NCBI RefSeq assembly: GCF_000002075.1
Contig: NW_004797329.1
Span: forward strand, 220,357 to 284,356
DNA length: 64,000 nucleotides
Origin: Aplysia californica
Taxonomy: Eukaryota; Mollusca; Gastropoda; Aplysiida; Aplysiidae
Direction of reading: 5' to 3'
The position numbers were made by a program, and so were the translations under genes. Below the pieces are notes generated by a model. The model had not been told where the DNA came from. It searched no databases and worked only from the letters and a program-made list of their open reading frames with translations. Of this stretch, positions 1 to 14,803 are shown one piece after another; the stretch's first letter is position 1, and each line of letters begins with the position of its first letter.

Positions 1-14
1 GAGAAAGAGACAGT

Positions 15-230
15 TTTGGTTTTAATAAGACTTTAAGAGTAAGAGTTTTACGGCACTTGCAACACAATAAGTAAGGTTATATAGGTTATAAGTGCCAAAG
101 AATAGATGTGTCACAAGAGAGTAACATACTAATACTACACAAAAAAGGAGGAGGAGATATAAGGACGATAGATGTTTTTTTATAGGAAAGAAGGAGCAAA
201 CCACACCAGAGCACCCCCCAACCACCCACA
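15..230 (-). repeat. Family A short interspersed repeat
   Basis: On the minus strand it starts GTGGGTGGTTGGGGGGTGCT, runs through GTTACTCTCTTGTRACAC and ends GTGCCGTAAAACTCTTAC followed by an A-rich tail. About ten related copies lie in the window, so it is a mobile short element (SINE-like). No RNA polymerase III box is obvious. Confidence 0.8.
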
Positions 231-571
231 AAGAGACAGTGCTAGTGCTAGAGATAGAAGGACATTAAGATGGCCTGACACACAGAGAGACAGGAGAGAG
301 TGCCTGTGCTCTCTGACTTTTTCACTAGGGTGTCGGCTCCTGTGGTTTACAAGTAATTAAAGGCAGAAACCGACTCAACTCTGACAAAACTGGTAAAGGC
401 ACAAAATTTTTAAAATCTGTGGGCAAAGTTGTTTCAACATAAATTGTGCTTGGTGTATGGGCGGGCAGCCTTGCTGGCAGAAACAGACGAATTCTAACGC
501 AATTTTAGCGATGATCGCAAAACTTGTATGATCTGTGGGCGGGCAGCCTTAGTCTGTGAAATAATTTTCTT

Positions 572-745
572 TTGTTTTAGTAAGAGTTTGACAGCATTTG
601 TAACACAATAAAGTCATATAAGTGCCGAAGATTAGAGGTGTTACAAGAGAGTAACAAACACAAAAAGAAGGAGAGATAAGGACAATAGATGTTTGATAGG
701 AAAGAAGAAACAAACCACACCAGAGCACCTGCCAACCACCCACTA
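572..745 (-). repeat. Family A short interspersed repeat
   Basis: A nearly full-length copy with the same start (GTGGGTGGTTGGCAGGTGCT), middle and 3' end as the copy at 15-230. The two lie 340 bp apart in the same orientation. Confidence 0.8.
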
Positions 746-3700
746 ATTTTCTTTGTACCTCAGTAGACTGGTCTCAACAAACTTCCACAGGGTTACAAAA
801 AAAAATAATAATTGTTTTGTTATCTCCTCACTGACTATGCAAAAGTTTATTTCCTTCATATGTCTGGTTCAAGAATTTATTTAATTTTCAAGTGAGTTTT
901 TACACAGGTTTTATCCAGCAGCCCTTCAAATATTTTATTTTAATGCATTTTTTTTACACAAACTGAAATCATCCCACCACCCACATTTGCTACGGGATTT
1001 GAAAAAAAACTTTTCATGACATGTCTTATGGCGCATCAAATAAAAGCTCCTAACAATTGTGCTTCTTGTCGAAAAAAAACACGTTTTTTCCACAAACATC
1101 ATTGGTACTAGGTACAACATTGTGAACTGATATATATTGAAAAATCACAATTCACGTACAGATAAGACAAATCATGAACCACAAATCCATTCAAGGTCGA
1201 TAATAGCCATTTCCAGTTTCTTTCATTGTGGAAGAGCAATGACAATATTAACAGTTTAGGTTTTTACATACAGTCTAACAGGCACATAGCTAAGACACAT
1301 ATATATAGCAAACTGGTTTTAAGGTTCCAAATTTTTCCTTTCATATTATATTCTTTGTATTCAAAACATGCACACAGCAAAAACAATCCGCACATAGTGG
1401 AGAAAAAAAAATTAGGGCCACCAGAGGGTAAAATGACAGCAACTTTCATTTACCAAAGTAGCTGTGATGAGAGAGCAAGCACTGTACGAATGTTGGCCAA
1501 TCATCTCTCTATAAGCCGAAGGCAATATTGTAAGCCAAGAATGTGTTATTGCATTTGTCACAGAAGTGTTCAGCGGTGGATCTAGCCTGTTCAAGTTTCA
1601 CTTTGCATGTATGAAAAGTCTATGTCTGCATGTCGACTATGTCACCAGAGTGTAAATGAACTTCCTTTCGACACAGATTACACACTATGTGACAGCTTGC
1701 CAGCATTTTGCAAAGTTAGGTCCAGGTGAAGTTGTTGTAGAGAGTGAACCATGGCAGAGCCTAAGACGCTGAAAGGCTTCCTGGTCAAGGAAAAGTGGCT
1801 CATCCCAGCAGAGGTGGATATAAAACCAATGCCAAAATCCCAAATCTGCAAAACAGCTTAAACATACAGAACTATGAATGCAACACATATGACCATAAAG
1901 GGCATAACTAAAGTAAAATTTTGACCCAATTATCCAACTTTGTCCTTCCATAGCCTGAAACACATACTGAGTGAAATTCTTTTGACAAAAAGATTTCTGC
2001 TTCCAACCGATTGCGCCATGTGCGTGCTAGACTGTAGATTACATTTAATGACAAAACAAGGTAGGGCCTATACTGCGGAGTCATAAACCCTACTATTTAT
2101 CAAAAATTGAGAAAGAAATTTCAACACTTCATGAGAGAGGATATGATGTCATTTTAACTCATTTCTTACCAGAAACGGACATTGCTGGTTCAAAAGTTGC
2201 TTCATAGAAATAACCACAGCATTATTCTCAAAAGAGCATAGAGTACCCGGTAATGAAAAAAGCAAAAAAATAACACATACAATACTCATAAACTTGACAT
2301 ACTCTTCAATCTTTCTTCATGAAGACATCTCATTCCATGGACAGTAATTCAATGGACAGCAGAGTTATTTAATGTCACTTTCTTACCTCATCCAAAATAT
2401 CACATCATTGTAATGAGAGTAAAAGTATAAGGGAATGAGAATAAACAACAAAATATGCATTATAAACATGGTACAATGAAAATGTCAGACAAATGAGGAA
2501 ATGCAGCTTTCTTTTTGAAAAGATAAAAAGATTCAATCAATTTCAGCACATACTACAAACCAGTCCATTAAATTTTTCCTTACGATTTCATTAAAAATAA
2601 AACAGTTGTTCTACCTGTACAGCCTTGAACCCTTTTACAATAATCATTAAGCCATGCCTCTTTCGAATGTACACCTTGCATGCATCGAACCTGCTGAGTC
2701 AATAACTGCTAAATCTTTATCCGTTCAAATGGAGTCAATTACAGAGTGATGAAAATGAATATATATATTATATATGAGTGGATTTTCTGAGACACTTGTG
2801 TTTACATTACATAATCAGCTATACATACACTGTGACAATTGTTTAGTTAGACTCGATGTACATTAACAGAATTTAAAAAATATTCTCAGCCTGAGCTTTG
2901 AACAAATACTTCCTTTCCATCTTTCCCCCAAATAATCCTTTTAAAGAGACAATGACCTCTTTATTAACTGATGTATAATAATGTGCTCAAGAAAGAGGTA
3001 GAGTGAGCAGCGCTGAAGAAAAAGCCAAGCACTTCTAGGAAAATGAAGAGACTAGAATGCAAACAGGATTTTTAAAATCAAAATGCAGAAAAATCAACAA
3101 AGGGTGCCCATCAACATAAAAATAAGTCTTTGCAATGAAATAAGAATAAGGTCACAACTCATTGCCAGCAGTAGAGATTAGGATCAGGAAGAACTGGAAA
3201 TACAAGACCCAACTCAGAAAAATTATACCCCACTCAGATGCAGTGTCTGTTCATTGAAGCTTCAACTTCCCACTTTATAAAAGGAGAAATTCTCTGGCCA
3301 GGCACATGCATCCCCTAAAATCTGAAGCAATTTAAGTTCAAGTGGACGTCAAGTAAAATGTTTCACTTGTTACTGATTCTTCTTCTTCAGGTGTCAGATC
3401 TGCAGCAGACATTGACAATCAGGTCACCCCATGAGTACTGACTAGAAACAGCAAAAAGGATGAGCAGATGTTTGAACAATAAGGCTGTAAATGTACAGTG
3501 GAGTCCACTCATACGAACTTGCATGAAAGGAAATTTGCTCACATAAGATGGTCCTGGCTTTGTAACTTGATGTCAAAAGTAATTTTTCTAGTAATACCAT
3601 CCATCAAATAGTCACGAGAAACAGACAGCAACACTGTGATCCTCTGATATTAATATATCGGACAAGAACAATGTCAAATTATAAGGGATACAAATATGTA

Positions 3701-3853
3701 ACAGTTGAGCGAGTGGCTTAAGATTTCCTCATCTCTGAGAGCCGGAGGAAAAGTATTCCACAGTACTACCCAATATTTCAAGTCTAAAAATAATTCATTC
3801 TGACATCTAGTACAAAATATTTTCCTCTTATGGTTTTCAACATTTTACACCAA

Positions 3854-6800
3854 TTACAAATCATCCCTCACGATCTGACCAACTAGATTCTCTAAAGAAG
3901 AATAAATAGATGTAAAAAAGTCATCCTGACCCTCATCTTTCTCTTCCTGCGCCAGCTGGCGATACTGTGAGAGCAAACTCTGTAGGTGGGATCGTGCCGG
4001 AGAAAAATCTTGTTTGCACGTGTTGGCGAGAGCAGACATAGCAGTGATGAGTTTCTCCACACTGTCGTGGCCAGAGAGGGACTGGAGGAGAGAGGTCATT
4101 AAACTGCACCAGCCACTGGAAGACATGGTTTTTCGCAGCTCAATTCTGGGGAGAATAACAGAAAGCTCATTTATTAGCCAACAGAGAACAGTCAAGATAT
4201 TAATACAACTAGAGTCAATTTCTCGTTTTTACGCTGAAGCATTAAATTAAGTGGGAAGTTATAATCTTGAAATAAATCTGTTCTGATGGAATACTTCTAC
4301 AGTAACTTTACAATTACTCCCATGGCTGGCCTCCTGATTCATCTACACATTTGTCCCAAAGAACAGTGTGGTAGATTGTTAGATTTTTAGTCTTAACACG
4401 CCTGAACGTGACTACCTTAAAAATTTAATTGTGCATAAAACAAAAGCCTCAGCGTGCATCAAGCAGTCCACACACAAGATCTTTGGGGCATCAGGTCCTG
4501 TAGACTCAGGGGGACAGAGCTCTAAATAACCATGACCATCATTCACATTCAACACGTAGTCACATGGAGCACACAATTCGTTTTTCCTGGATTATAACAG
4601 ACTACCAAACGGAGTCAGCAACAAACAGTACCTTATTATTGCAAGTACCTACTGATTATCTAAATATTAGTCCAGCGAGCGCTCATATGACCTTATGCAG
4701 TTGTGAGCACCGTAAAACACTTACCCAAACGAAACAAAATATTAGTCCATAGTTCAAACTGATAATCACATTGCAAATGTAACCAACGTTTGATGTTTCT
4801 CAGACTGTTGGGGTCAAAACATTCATGCAAAGGGTTTATCACAGGATGTAGCCATGATAGATAAAGCAGAATGAATCTAAACATAAAGAGGATGCCAAGT
4901 CAAAAGGGTGAGCTATCAAATTTGCAATAAGAATGTTGTGAGTCCAATTCCAGTCTCTGCTGGGTAGGTAGAACTTTGTACTTCATTTTTATTAATCAGT
5001 TCACCCATTTGCAAATGGGTACAGGGCAATCAATAGAGACAGGATGTGAATGATGGAGGTATGCGCCTAACGGGCTGCAATGGCATTCATACCCCATGGA
5101 TCAAAATGATTACATTGAATTTGAAATAGAAAAGCCAGCCACAAGTGATACACGTGTGAAGCACTTTCACACTCAAAAAAATAAATTATATAGTTTAGAT
5201 ACCAAATGAGGACATTTTTTTTGCCAGAGTTGCCAGAGAAAAAGTTGAAATAATTGATAACAAAGAATTTGTGAGGCATCGTGGAGAAATCAGGTGCTCG
5301 TCAAAATAATGAAATCAAAGAAATCAGCATTATTTTCGTCGATGGGAAATTTTTTGCTAATTTTCTTTTTTTGGCTAAACACCATTTATGTCCATTTTTT
5401 AAAACACATTTTTGTGTGGATTTCACTGAAAAACATTGTCACTAAGTAAAGGCATAGAAAATGTAAATTTTCAGTTTCCATAGACTCTCAGGCTACGGAA
5501 GTTACCAAACTTTGGCGACCATTTTCTCATTAATTTTACCTCTGAAACCAAACAGCCTGGATCTCCTTCAATCGCAAATATTTCGACTTCTATTCAACAC
5601 AGATGGACATTATTTTCACCAAAAGGAAGGCAAATGAACAGGCTTTAAGATGATACCGATAGCCCCATATGTCCAAAAACTGACGAGCACCCGACCTCAG
5701 ACCATCAATGATTTATTTATAGAGGCACCAGCCATCCATGTATTGATGACGAGCACCCGATTCCACCACATCGTGACACATTTTAGTTTGAGTGATCGAG
5801 AAGCACATAATTATACTAGCAGTCATTTAGTACTATCGGAATAAACAGAAACAATAGAGGGATAGAACAGACACAAGACCAACCAAGGGTGACCTTCAGC
5901 TACCTGCACAAAGAAACTGACAACTCTGTATCATAAAGAAAGTTGTACATCTGCTGTCGACAGAAAATGTACAATTTTTTTTTAAAAACAAATTTTACGT
6001 GATCTATGAAGAGTGAACCAAGCAAGAACCTTTTTTAAAATCAGAAAAAAAACAAAAAAACTCACTCTTTATACTGCATGGACCTCTGAGACTGGACGGA
6101 GTCATCAGCTTGAATGTGCTGTATATTAAAGTCCTGTGTGAAAAGAGGGAAGTTTGTTTATTTGTTTGAGTAAAGAGAAGCACATCAACAAAATGGTCAT
6201 TACGTGTTGGGAAAAAGTAAAGACAGAGAGACAGAAACAACAGGGAGAAAGTAAAGAAGCAGGACCTACCAGTGGCGCCCTCCAACCACGCGCAAAAAGA
6301 GTGACGGAATGCAGTACATATGTACAATAATAATTGTCTAAGAACGCCACCCATTATCTGTCGAGGAGAAAAGTAAATGTCTCAGACAGCTGGATGTCTT
6401 TCAAGGTTTCATAATAAGTGGGGGAAAAAAATGCTAGGGGAGACATGGGAAGGGGCCATTTGTAAAGGTGACTGCCTTATAGTATAAATCGTAAAGGTGC
6501 TCCCTAGAGCAGATTCGAATGTACCTTTGAACAACCCTGTCTATCTGAATGTACTTAGATTGGTACAATAGATGAAAAGCACATAGTAAACGCAACAATC
6601 ATGTAGTGATAACAAAAAAAATAAGAAGATAACTGGAAAAATCAAAGAGATAAGAAAAAGAGAAGAAAAACATTGTGAGAAGAAGAGAAAGACTGGGGAA
6701 ACAGAAGAACCTGGAAAAAGACAGAAACAGACAGTGACAAGAAAGAAAGAAAGAAAAGCAGTAGAAAAAAATTAAGAGAAAAATAAGAAAAAAGACAGGG

Positions 6801-9800
6801 AAAACTACTACGTTATTAAGAAAGGCAGGAAAAAACAAGAAACAAGAACGAAAGACAAGAAAAACAGTGAAAGACAGCAAATAATGTCTAACCTACAAGT
6901 AGAAGAAGTCCCTGCCAACCACCTAAGGCTATCTAAATCCTATCCAAGTCTGAGGTAAACAACCAGCAGCTGGTGACATCCTTTCATGACAGGAAGCAAA
7001 CCTCTGTATCCAGCAAGGAGATGCTGTTATTGCACTTACCATCATCAAGTGTACATGCACGCACACATATACACATATAAAAAGACAGTGTCCAAGCACT
7101 AGGTTAAAATGAGTTGATAAGATACTTGCCACAATTCACCACACACAGATTTGGTCAACATATCATTTTCAATGAACAGAAAAAAAAAAAAACACAAAAG
7201 AACCCACTATTCATCCCCTTAAAAAAAAAAGAGTAATTATGACAAAAAACAGGCACTACAATTTCAAGAGAGACTAAAACAGACAGCAGTACTTACATAT
7301 TCCACTAACAAGTCGGTGAGCAATGTGACAATCTTTATCTTCAACTTTTCTTCTTTCGCAGCAACAAAAAGATCTGCTAGTGCTTGCAGACCTCCAATAT
7401 CTAAAAATCTTTTCTGAGCAAATGGGAATTGGCGTATGAGTGTGGACAGGGCAAAAAGTGATTTCTTGCGAACTTGTAAGGAAGTGTCCACCGACAAAAT
7501 TGTCACCAGTTGTTGCATAAGTCCAGAATCCATAGCTGCGACTTGAACTTGAACGTTACTGAAAAGAGAACAAAAATAAGTTGTTGTGCAGTCCGGCACA
7601 GAGATAACACAAGCACAGAAAACTCTAAATCAAGGATAGGTCACACTATAGGCCATTCCCCGGCTGATATCTCTTTAATTTTTTTTTATATTGGCTAACC
7701 CGATTTACGAATGTATCGAACACATTTGTCCATCCCCGAAGTATTTGAGTCACCCACACCCGACTATAATTAATTTAAAGTAAGTCATCACAATAATGCC
7801 AAAATCTGCAGAGAACTGATTATGACGGTGGCAACATTGAAAAAGGTGTGGAACCAGACTGCACATCAAAATGTAAAGAAACAAGATAACACTTGGAAGA
7901 GAAATTAAGAATCATGCATATATATTGGCCCTGTGATATGGTTGAATTTTGATCTATTTGTTTTTGGACTGTTTTTATTTGGGGGGGGGGGGGTATTTTT
8001 CACTGGTAAAAGAGCTTTCTAAATTGCTGAACCTCACAAGTAGAATTTCTTGACAAAGAACGAACAAACAGTTAAATAGCTGTGTTTATGATGTAGCGGT
8101 TACTTACTTCACCCTTATTTGCAGGAAGACCCGACTTAAATTCCAGTGTGGGGAGAACTTTTATCAAGTTCCTCAATCTTTCTTAGGGACGTGGTATCCC
8201 TCTCAGCCTGGGTTGGCCCTGATAGGCAGGGTCAAAGCCAGCCTCCTAAATTACCTTATTTTGTTGATGAGGGTTTAAAAATTCTACATTAAAACTTTTT
8301 TTAAAAACAACTGTGTCTTTGAATATTTTGTAACTGCCATTGGATTATGTGATTGTTGAGGTTATAAGTAGCTCAAAAATCAAGATTCAAAGTTATAGCA
8401 TTAGTTAGAATGAGCAAAGAGTCAAGACAAATAAATTGATATAGGTTTGACAAGAGAGGTTAAACGAAAAGAGAAGAATCGAAATAAAACTCCAGGTGCA
8501 ACAGTTTCTTTTTATCAAAAACACAGTTGTTCAAGATACATGAGAAGAAAGGTAGAGGCAGTTTGAAAGCAATCCTAGAAGAGGAAGAGATAGGTTTTTT
8601 TCTTTCTAAGAATAAGTGTTCGCAACAGGTGACATCTCGAAAATTTAAGCAAAACTTCCAATTTCCAAGAGCAGCATTAAGAATTTCTTTTACAAGCATT
8701 TCTTTACCTTTGCAAGGCAGCCCCTAAAGAGTGTGCCGCCCCAGCTCTGATGTCAGGATCAGACTTATTCAAAAATTGTCTCAAACTGTTCAAGCCTCCC
8801 TGGTCAGAAAACAACCTTGCATTGTCAATCTGAAATGAATGAACGAAAATATGTTTAAGATTCTCTCAAAAACGATTTACTTTGTGGTGACTTAGCAGTT
8901 TGGTAAGAGATTTACAGAGCTTGCAACACAATTAAGTCATATAAGTGCCAAAGATAAGAGGTGTTACAAGAGAGTAACGAATCAAAAAAAAAAAAAAAGG
9001 AAGAGAGATAAGGACGATTGATGTAGGATACCAAAGAAGGAGCAAACAGTACCGGAGCAGCACCCACCAACTACCCACATTGCCTACAAATTCCTAAGCT
9101 CTAAAGATGCTCTCCCCCTCTTTTCTCTCTTACGCTCCTTCTCATCACAGATCATTGAGTATGGTAAATATTACGGAGGAAATGCTTAACACAAAATTAC
9201 TTGTTCAAATAGTATGAACATGAAGAAGATAACACAACTGTACAATCGACTCACCTGATGAAGATAGTACTCCAAGTCAGTCAGGATCAGGACTGCCTCC
9301 TCTTTTCCTAGGCTAGGATTCTGCAACCTTGACAAAAGCTCCGTCACAATTTCTCCCTCAGTTTTCACTGACATTTTGGCATCTTGCATGACTTTCTTTA
9401 GTTCATCGTAACTGCGGAATTTCTTCTGCTCCTTATCTTTTTTTTCCTGAAGAGTACATACATATAGCAATCTCTCATCCCAATCTCCCATGAAATAAAG
9501 AACTGATAAAAAGAAAAACAGGCTTAACTGCCTGCCTTGCCCACAAGTATAATAATTTTATCATAGTCAAAAACAACCAAAGTCTCAACATACTAGAGAC
9601 CATAACCAATATAAAACCAGAAGAGGGACTTCAATATTTAAAACTTTTTCCACTTAACTGTGTGCAAACAGTAACATCACTGTTTATCTTAGTAAGTTGT
9701 ACTACAAAACAAAAGAAGTTTTCAAAGCAACACACCGACTGCATGCAATCACTGCAGCAAACAGTAGACTATGATTTGGTTACCAAAGTCATCTACCACT

Positions 9801-11801
9801 AGTTCTTTTTTATTTTTAATAGAGGTTTTGCGGCCCTCACAACTGCATAAGGTCATATATGAGCGCCAGAAGATGAGAGGTGTTACAAGATTAACAAACA
9901 TAAAAAAGAAGAAGGGGAAATAAGGACGATAGATGTTTCATAGAGGAAAGAAGAAGCAAACCACACCAGACCATCCGCCAACAACCCACTCACTAGCTCT
10001 GAATATACACATTATATTATATGGTCAAAACAAATAAAATAGACAAGCATTTCCATACAAAATATATATTAAGGTATTTAAAAAATTGCGAAAAGCCTAA
10101 TTAAATTACTTTTCATTCTCAAACTATTCATTTCATTATCACCCTCTTAACTAATGGGGACTGACAAGCTTGCTGATGGTATGTTTTAACAAGAAAAAGT
10201 AATTTTTGTAGCTAAGACAACCTCTTCAGCAGTTTACAAAGATGTTAAAGTAGAACATAATATCTCCAACTAAAACTCCAACTTTACAGTAAACAATACT
10301 TGGATATAGAACCACTCTTATCGTTTAAAGATGTTGAAAATAGTTCCTACCTCCTTCACCTCAGACTCCAGATCTTTGTATTTAAAATCTTTGAGAGCCT
10401 CCTTTAATTGTTCTCTTGTAAACCTTTTTTTCTCTGTGTTGATGAAGCCTGTAAATAGAATTCTTAATTTAGACAAACATTCCCTTACTTGTACTAACTA
10501 TCAAATGGAGCCTCTGAAAAAGCAAAGCTTTGTACTCAATCTGAAAAGCACTGATTGAAATTGAAACAACACATAGAAAAAGAGAGAAGTAACGAGCGGG
10601 TAAAGAACACAACTTGAGCCGCATTCAAGTGTATAAATATAAGGCAGTTGATCTATATATATACGAAATAAATAAAAACAGCATGAACAAAGGACTCGAG
10701 TGCATCCCTATTCAAATGATTAAAATCCCAGGGCATCTCACACAGCTTCTCCAAGTCCAACCAATCATGCCTTCTAATGATGATCCCCATTCTTATAAAT
10801 GTCAGCTGTTGGCATCAATGATAAAAAAAAAACCTGATACCTTTAACAGAAACCTAGAATACGCATATAATTTATAGACAAGTAGAGCTTGTACTTGGCA
10901 TAGTATAAATATATATGTAATGTTAACTCACTTGAGCCTGAGCTATTTTTCACACAACAACCATTGCAGCCTGACAGTTTTGGGGTATATTGAATCGTTA
11001 ACCACAAAAAGACTGAGAAAGCTATCATGATTTTTAAAATGCAACAAAAGAAAGAAAGAAAGAAATGCTCTTACAGAAGAAAAAAAACTGCATCTAATTT
11101 GTCTGAATAGTTTTTATTTAATAAATATTTTGAAATGTCCCCAATTTATAATAAAAATCATCTATCGCAAGATGGACGTGATTGACTTAGTCCGTTACAG
11201 CTCAAAAAGTGTCGCGCATAACTTTACCAAATTTTAAACAAAACAAAACAGTGGGTCAAGTATTGGCTCGCCACGTCCAATAGCTTGTAACAGAAAAACA
11301 CCGGCAACATCAATCGATAATGTGCATCCCGTAAATACAAGCGATTCGGCCACTGGGCCGGCAGAGCCTTCGGTAAATACACGGGAATAGGCTCAAGTGA
11401 GCTGAACTGATACACAACAAAATAGACTTTAACCATCAAATTTAGACATGAATATAAAAGCCTATTGTTATGGGGAAAACGCAAACAATAAAACAAAGAC
11501 AATAAAAGAGGTATTAACAATCATTTTGACAGAATAACACCACACCGAAATTTTTTTTTAAACCAACCAATAAAATAAGGCCTATGCCAATAATGTGAGG
11601 AAATATGTATACCTATCTTTTCTCCAGCATCCCAAGTTTTTATCCGCTCTTTTGCTTTTCTATGTCTTGCTTTTCGATTGCCAATGAGCCTAGCCTTGCG
11701 TTTGCCACTCTGCAGATCCATTTGTACATGTAAACCAGGTGGTATTTTTTGACCTGACAATAGGGAAAAAACATAGATTTGAGACATGAGTGTATGAATG
11801 A

Positions 11802-11844
<43 letters not shown>

Positions 11845-14772
11845 ACATCTTGGTGAAATCAGGCAATTGTCAAAATAATGAAATGGAAGAAACCAACATT
11901 TTCCAGGCCATATAGGGCTATCTTTACCAAAATTCTTTTTTTGGGGGAGTCAACACTATTTATGTAACTTTAAAACCATGTTTCTGTGTGGAAATTTTAC
12001 GATAAACATTGACCAAAGGCAGGAAAAATGTAAATGTTCTGTTTTCAAGGGCACTCAAGCTTTGCCAAACTTTGACTGCCACTATTGCACTAATTTTACC
12101 ACTGACACCAGGAGACCCCAACCTCCATCAATTGCTAATATCTCAAATATATTCTCTTCAGGATAATAAAAGGATAGTTTGTTTATTAAAATCAAGGCAA
12201 ATGATGAACAAGCTTTAAGATAATACCATATAACTCTATGTACCCAAATATTGACGAGCACTTGATCTCACCGCGTCATGACACAAATATTACACATAAC
12301 AGGTAAAAAGAACAATTTCCTAGTCTTTACGTTGTACAAAGTAAAGGGGGCTATAAATGAGTTTCCAGCTCATTGCCATTCTGATTGAAATGTCACTTTT
12401 TAACCAAGTACTATAGAACTATACATGGCGTATAGTCCAGGATAATTTCAAAGAGAAGACAGACCAAAAGATTAAAATACAAATATGAATAATCTTAACA
12501 TCTCTACAGCTAATATGACATCTGCACCCTGACATACAACTTGATGCTGCATGCCTTTCCAATCAAAATGACATAGAAAAGTGAATAAAAATTTGATTCA
12601 ACATATCATTTGTGAAGCATCGTAGTGGAAACAGGCGCTCATCAAAATAATGAAATCAAAGAAATCAGCATTTTTTGGCCGATGAGCAATTTTAAAAAAA
12701 TGTTTGGTTTTTTTGCTCAACACCTTTTTGGTCAATTTAAAAACACATTTGGATTTTACTGAAAAACATTCATTAAAAGGCATAGAAAATGTAAATTTTC
12801 AGTTTCAAAGGACTCTCTGGCAAAGGAAGTTAACTTTGGCGGTCATTTTCTCGCTAATGAAACCAGGCGACCCTGACCACCTTCAATCGCAAATATTTCG
12901 ACTTCTATTTCACATAGATGTATTTTTTATCACCAAAAGGAAGACAAATGAACAGACTTTAAGATGATACTAATAACCCCATATGCTAAAAAATTGACGA
13001 GCGCCTGATTCCACCACGTCGTGACATAATTTATCGCAGATTCAAAGGAAATGGTAGAAGAATATACTTTTTTGGCATGCATGTGTCAAGGTAATTCGAT
13101 ATAAATTGGTTTGTTAAAAGAAGGATCTAAGCCATTGTGTGACATTAAATAGCATGAAAATTTAACAGCTACAAAACTAAAACCTGCAGGGACTATTTCC
13201 AAACAACCATTAAGTTCTCCCATGTCAGCTCAGCTTACCTTTCTTAACTTCTTGCCATTCTTCTGTTGCCACAAACTCTTCTGTTACACTTTCACCGACA
13301 TCATTTTCATTGTCTTCGACAGAAACTATACCATCATCTGGGGATAAAAAAAGAGAGAAATCAGAATAAACACAACATGGAACAAAAGATAAAAATCAAC
13401 GTCAATTAACTTATTTGCACAAAAATTATATCATAAAAACTAGTCTAACCTGTGTAAGAGAACAATCCATTGTCGAGAAGAAAACTGGACCTCTTAGAAT
13501 GAGGTGACCATCTTACACAGGACTTATCAAAATGATGAAAACAAATCATTCTCTTCTGACCGAAGTGCACATGAGCTCTTCTGAAACTGAAATAGGCTGG
13601 TGAATTGCTCAGTAGTTATCAATAGCTTCAGGCCTCTATTCCTCTCACACAGTTAAAAAGGAAATTAATAAGGATCACCCATGAGTCACTTTAACAAACG
13701 ATGAACAAAGGGGGTAAACAGGAAGCTAACCAGTCAGCTGCGTAGCGCCTCTTGAAATTTGTCAAAAAACATGGTCCACATAGTGTGGTAAAATCAGGCA
13801 CTCATAAAAACAATGAAATTGAAGAAACTGGCATTTTTCTGCCAGTTTGGCAATTTTTATGTAATTTTTTTTTTCGGCTTAACACCACTGTTGTTCAATT
13901 AAGAGCACATTTCTAGTTGTGTTTTACTGAAAAATGTTGATTAAAAGCACAAAAAATGTACGTTTTCAATTTCCACAAAGTCAATTTCCACTGTCAAGCT
14001 ATGGAAATAACCAAATTTTGGAGGCCATTTCTTCACTAATTCTACTTTTGAAACCAAGTGACCTGACCTTCTTCAATCTCAAATATCTTGACTTCTATTC
14101 AAAATAGATGAGCATTTTTTTCACTGATATGCAGATAGCAAGACAACTGAACAAACTTTAAGATGATACCAATTACTAATAACTCTACATGCTTATTATT
14201 GACGAGCGCCTGATTCCACCACGTTGTGACACATATAAGAATCAGCTTTATCTCCAAATCGATTATCAAGTTCTCAGGCAGTGGCAAACTACAGTACTGG
14301 TAAAATAAAAAGTAAACCTATGCGTTATAAACTTGACAATTCATTTTTAAGCCAAGGAGAAATAATGACATTTTTAAAAATGAAGTGATTATTTCTCCAA
14401 ACGCTCAGGAAAATAAATTTGACCTTTATTTCTCCGAACGGTTACCGTTCTCGAGATTTTTTGGTTAATTTTGCGAGAGTTTGGCGTCATCTTTCATTCT
14501 GCCATTTGGCGAGGACTGGGAAGAAGCAGTTTTTGCATCGAATTCAATTTCTAGAGCTAGAGATGTTTAGATGTCTGAATATTCTGATACTTCAGTTGTG
14601 GTTGGGGCAATGTTACCGGACTAAACTTCATTTGAAGATGCCTTCAAAGGGTACACTACTCGACTTTGGCCGTAAACTATTTTGCATTTAATCATCCCGA
14701 AAGTAAAAACTAAAAAAAAAAGAAAAAATCCCTCCACGCCCCCCCCCCCCCTCGTTCACACCTTAGGCACCT

Positions 14773-14803
<31 letters not shown>

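Larger units (their letters stand above)
1..3853. other. Intergenic / SIL1 3' flank
   Basis: No convincing coding exon. The stretch next to 3,853 is presumably SIL1 3' UTR, but no single polyadenylation signal stands out. Two family A repeats lie at its left end. Between about 430 and 560 the phrase GTGGGCGGGCAGCCTTRG occurs twice in degenerate form. The rest is AT-rich sequence without features I recognise. Confidence 0.6.

Noticed and set aside
3500-3560. GTACAGTGGAGTCCACTC, resembling a pogo-type end
   Set aside because: No matching inverted end or second copy was found within a reasonable distance.
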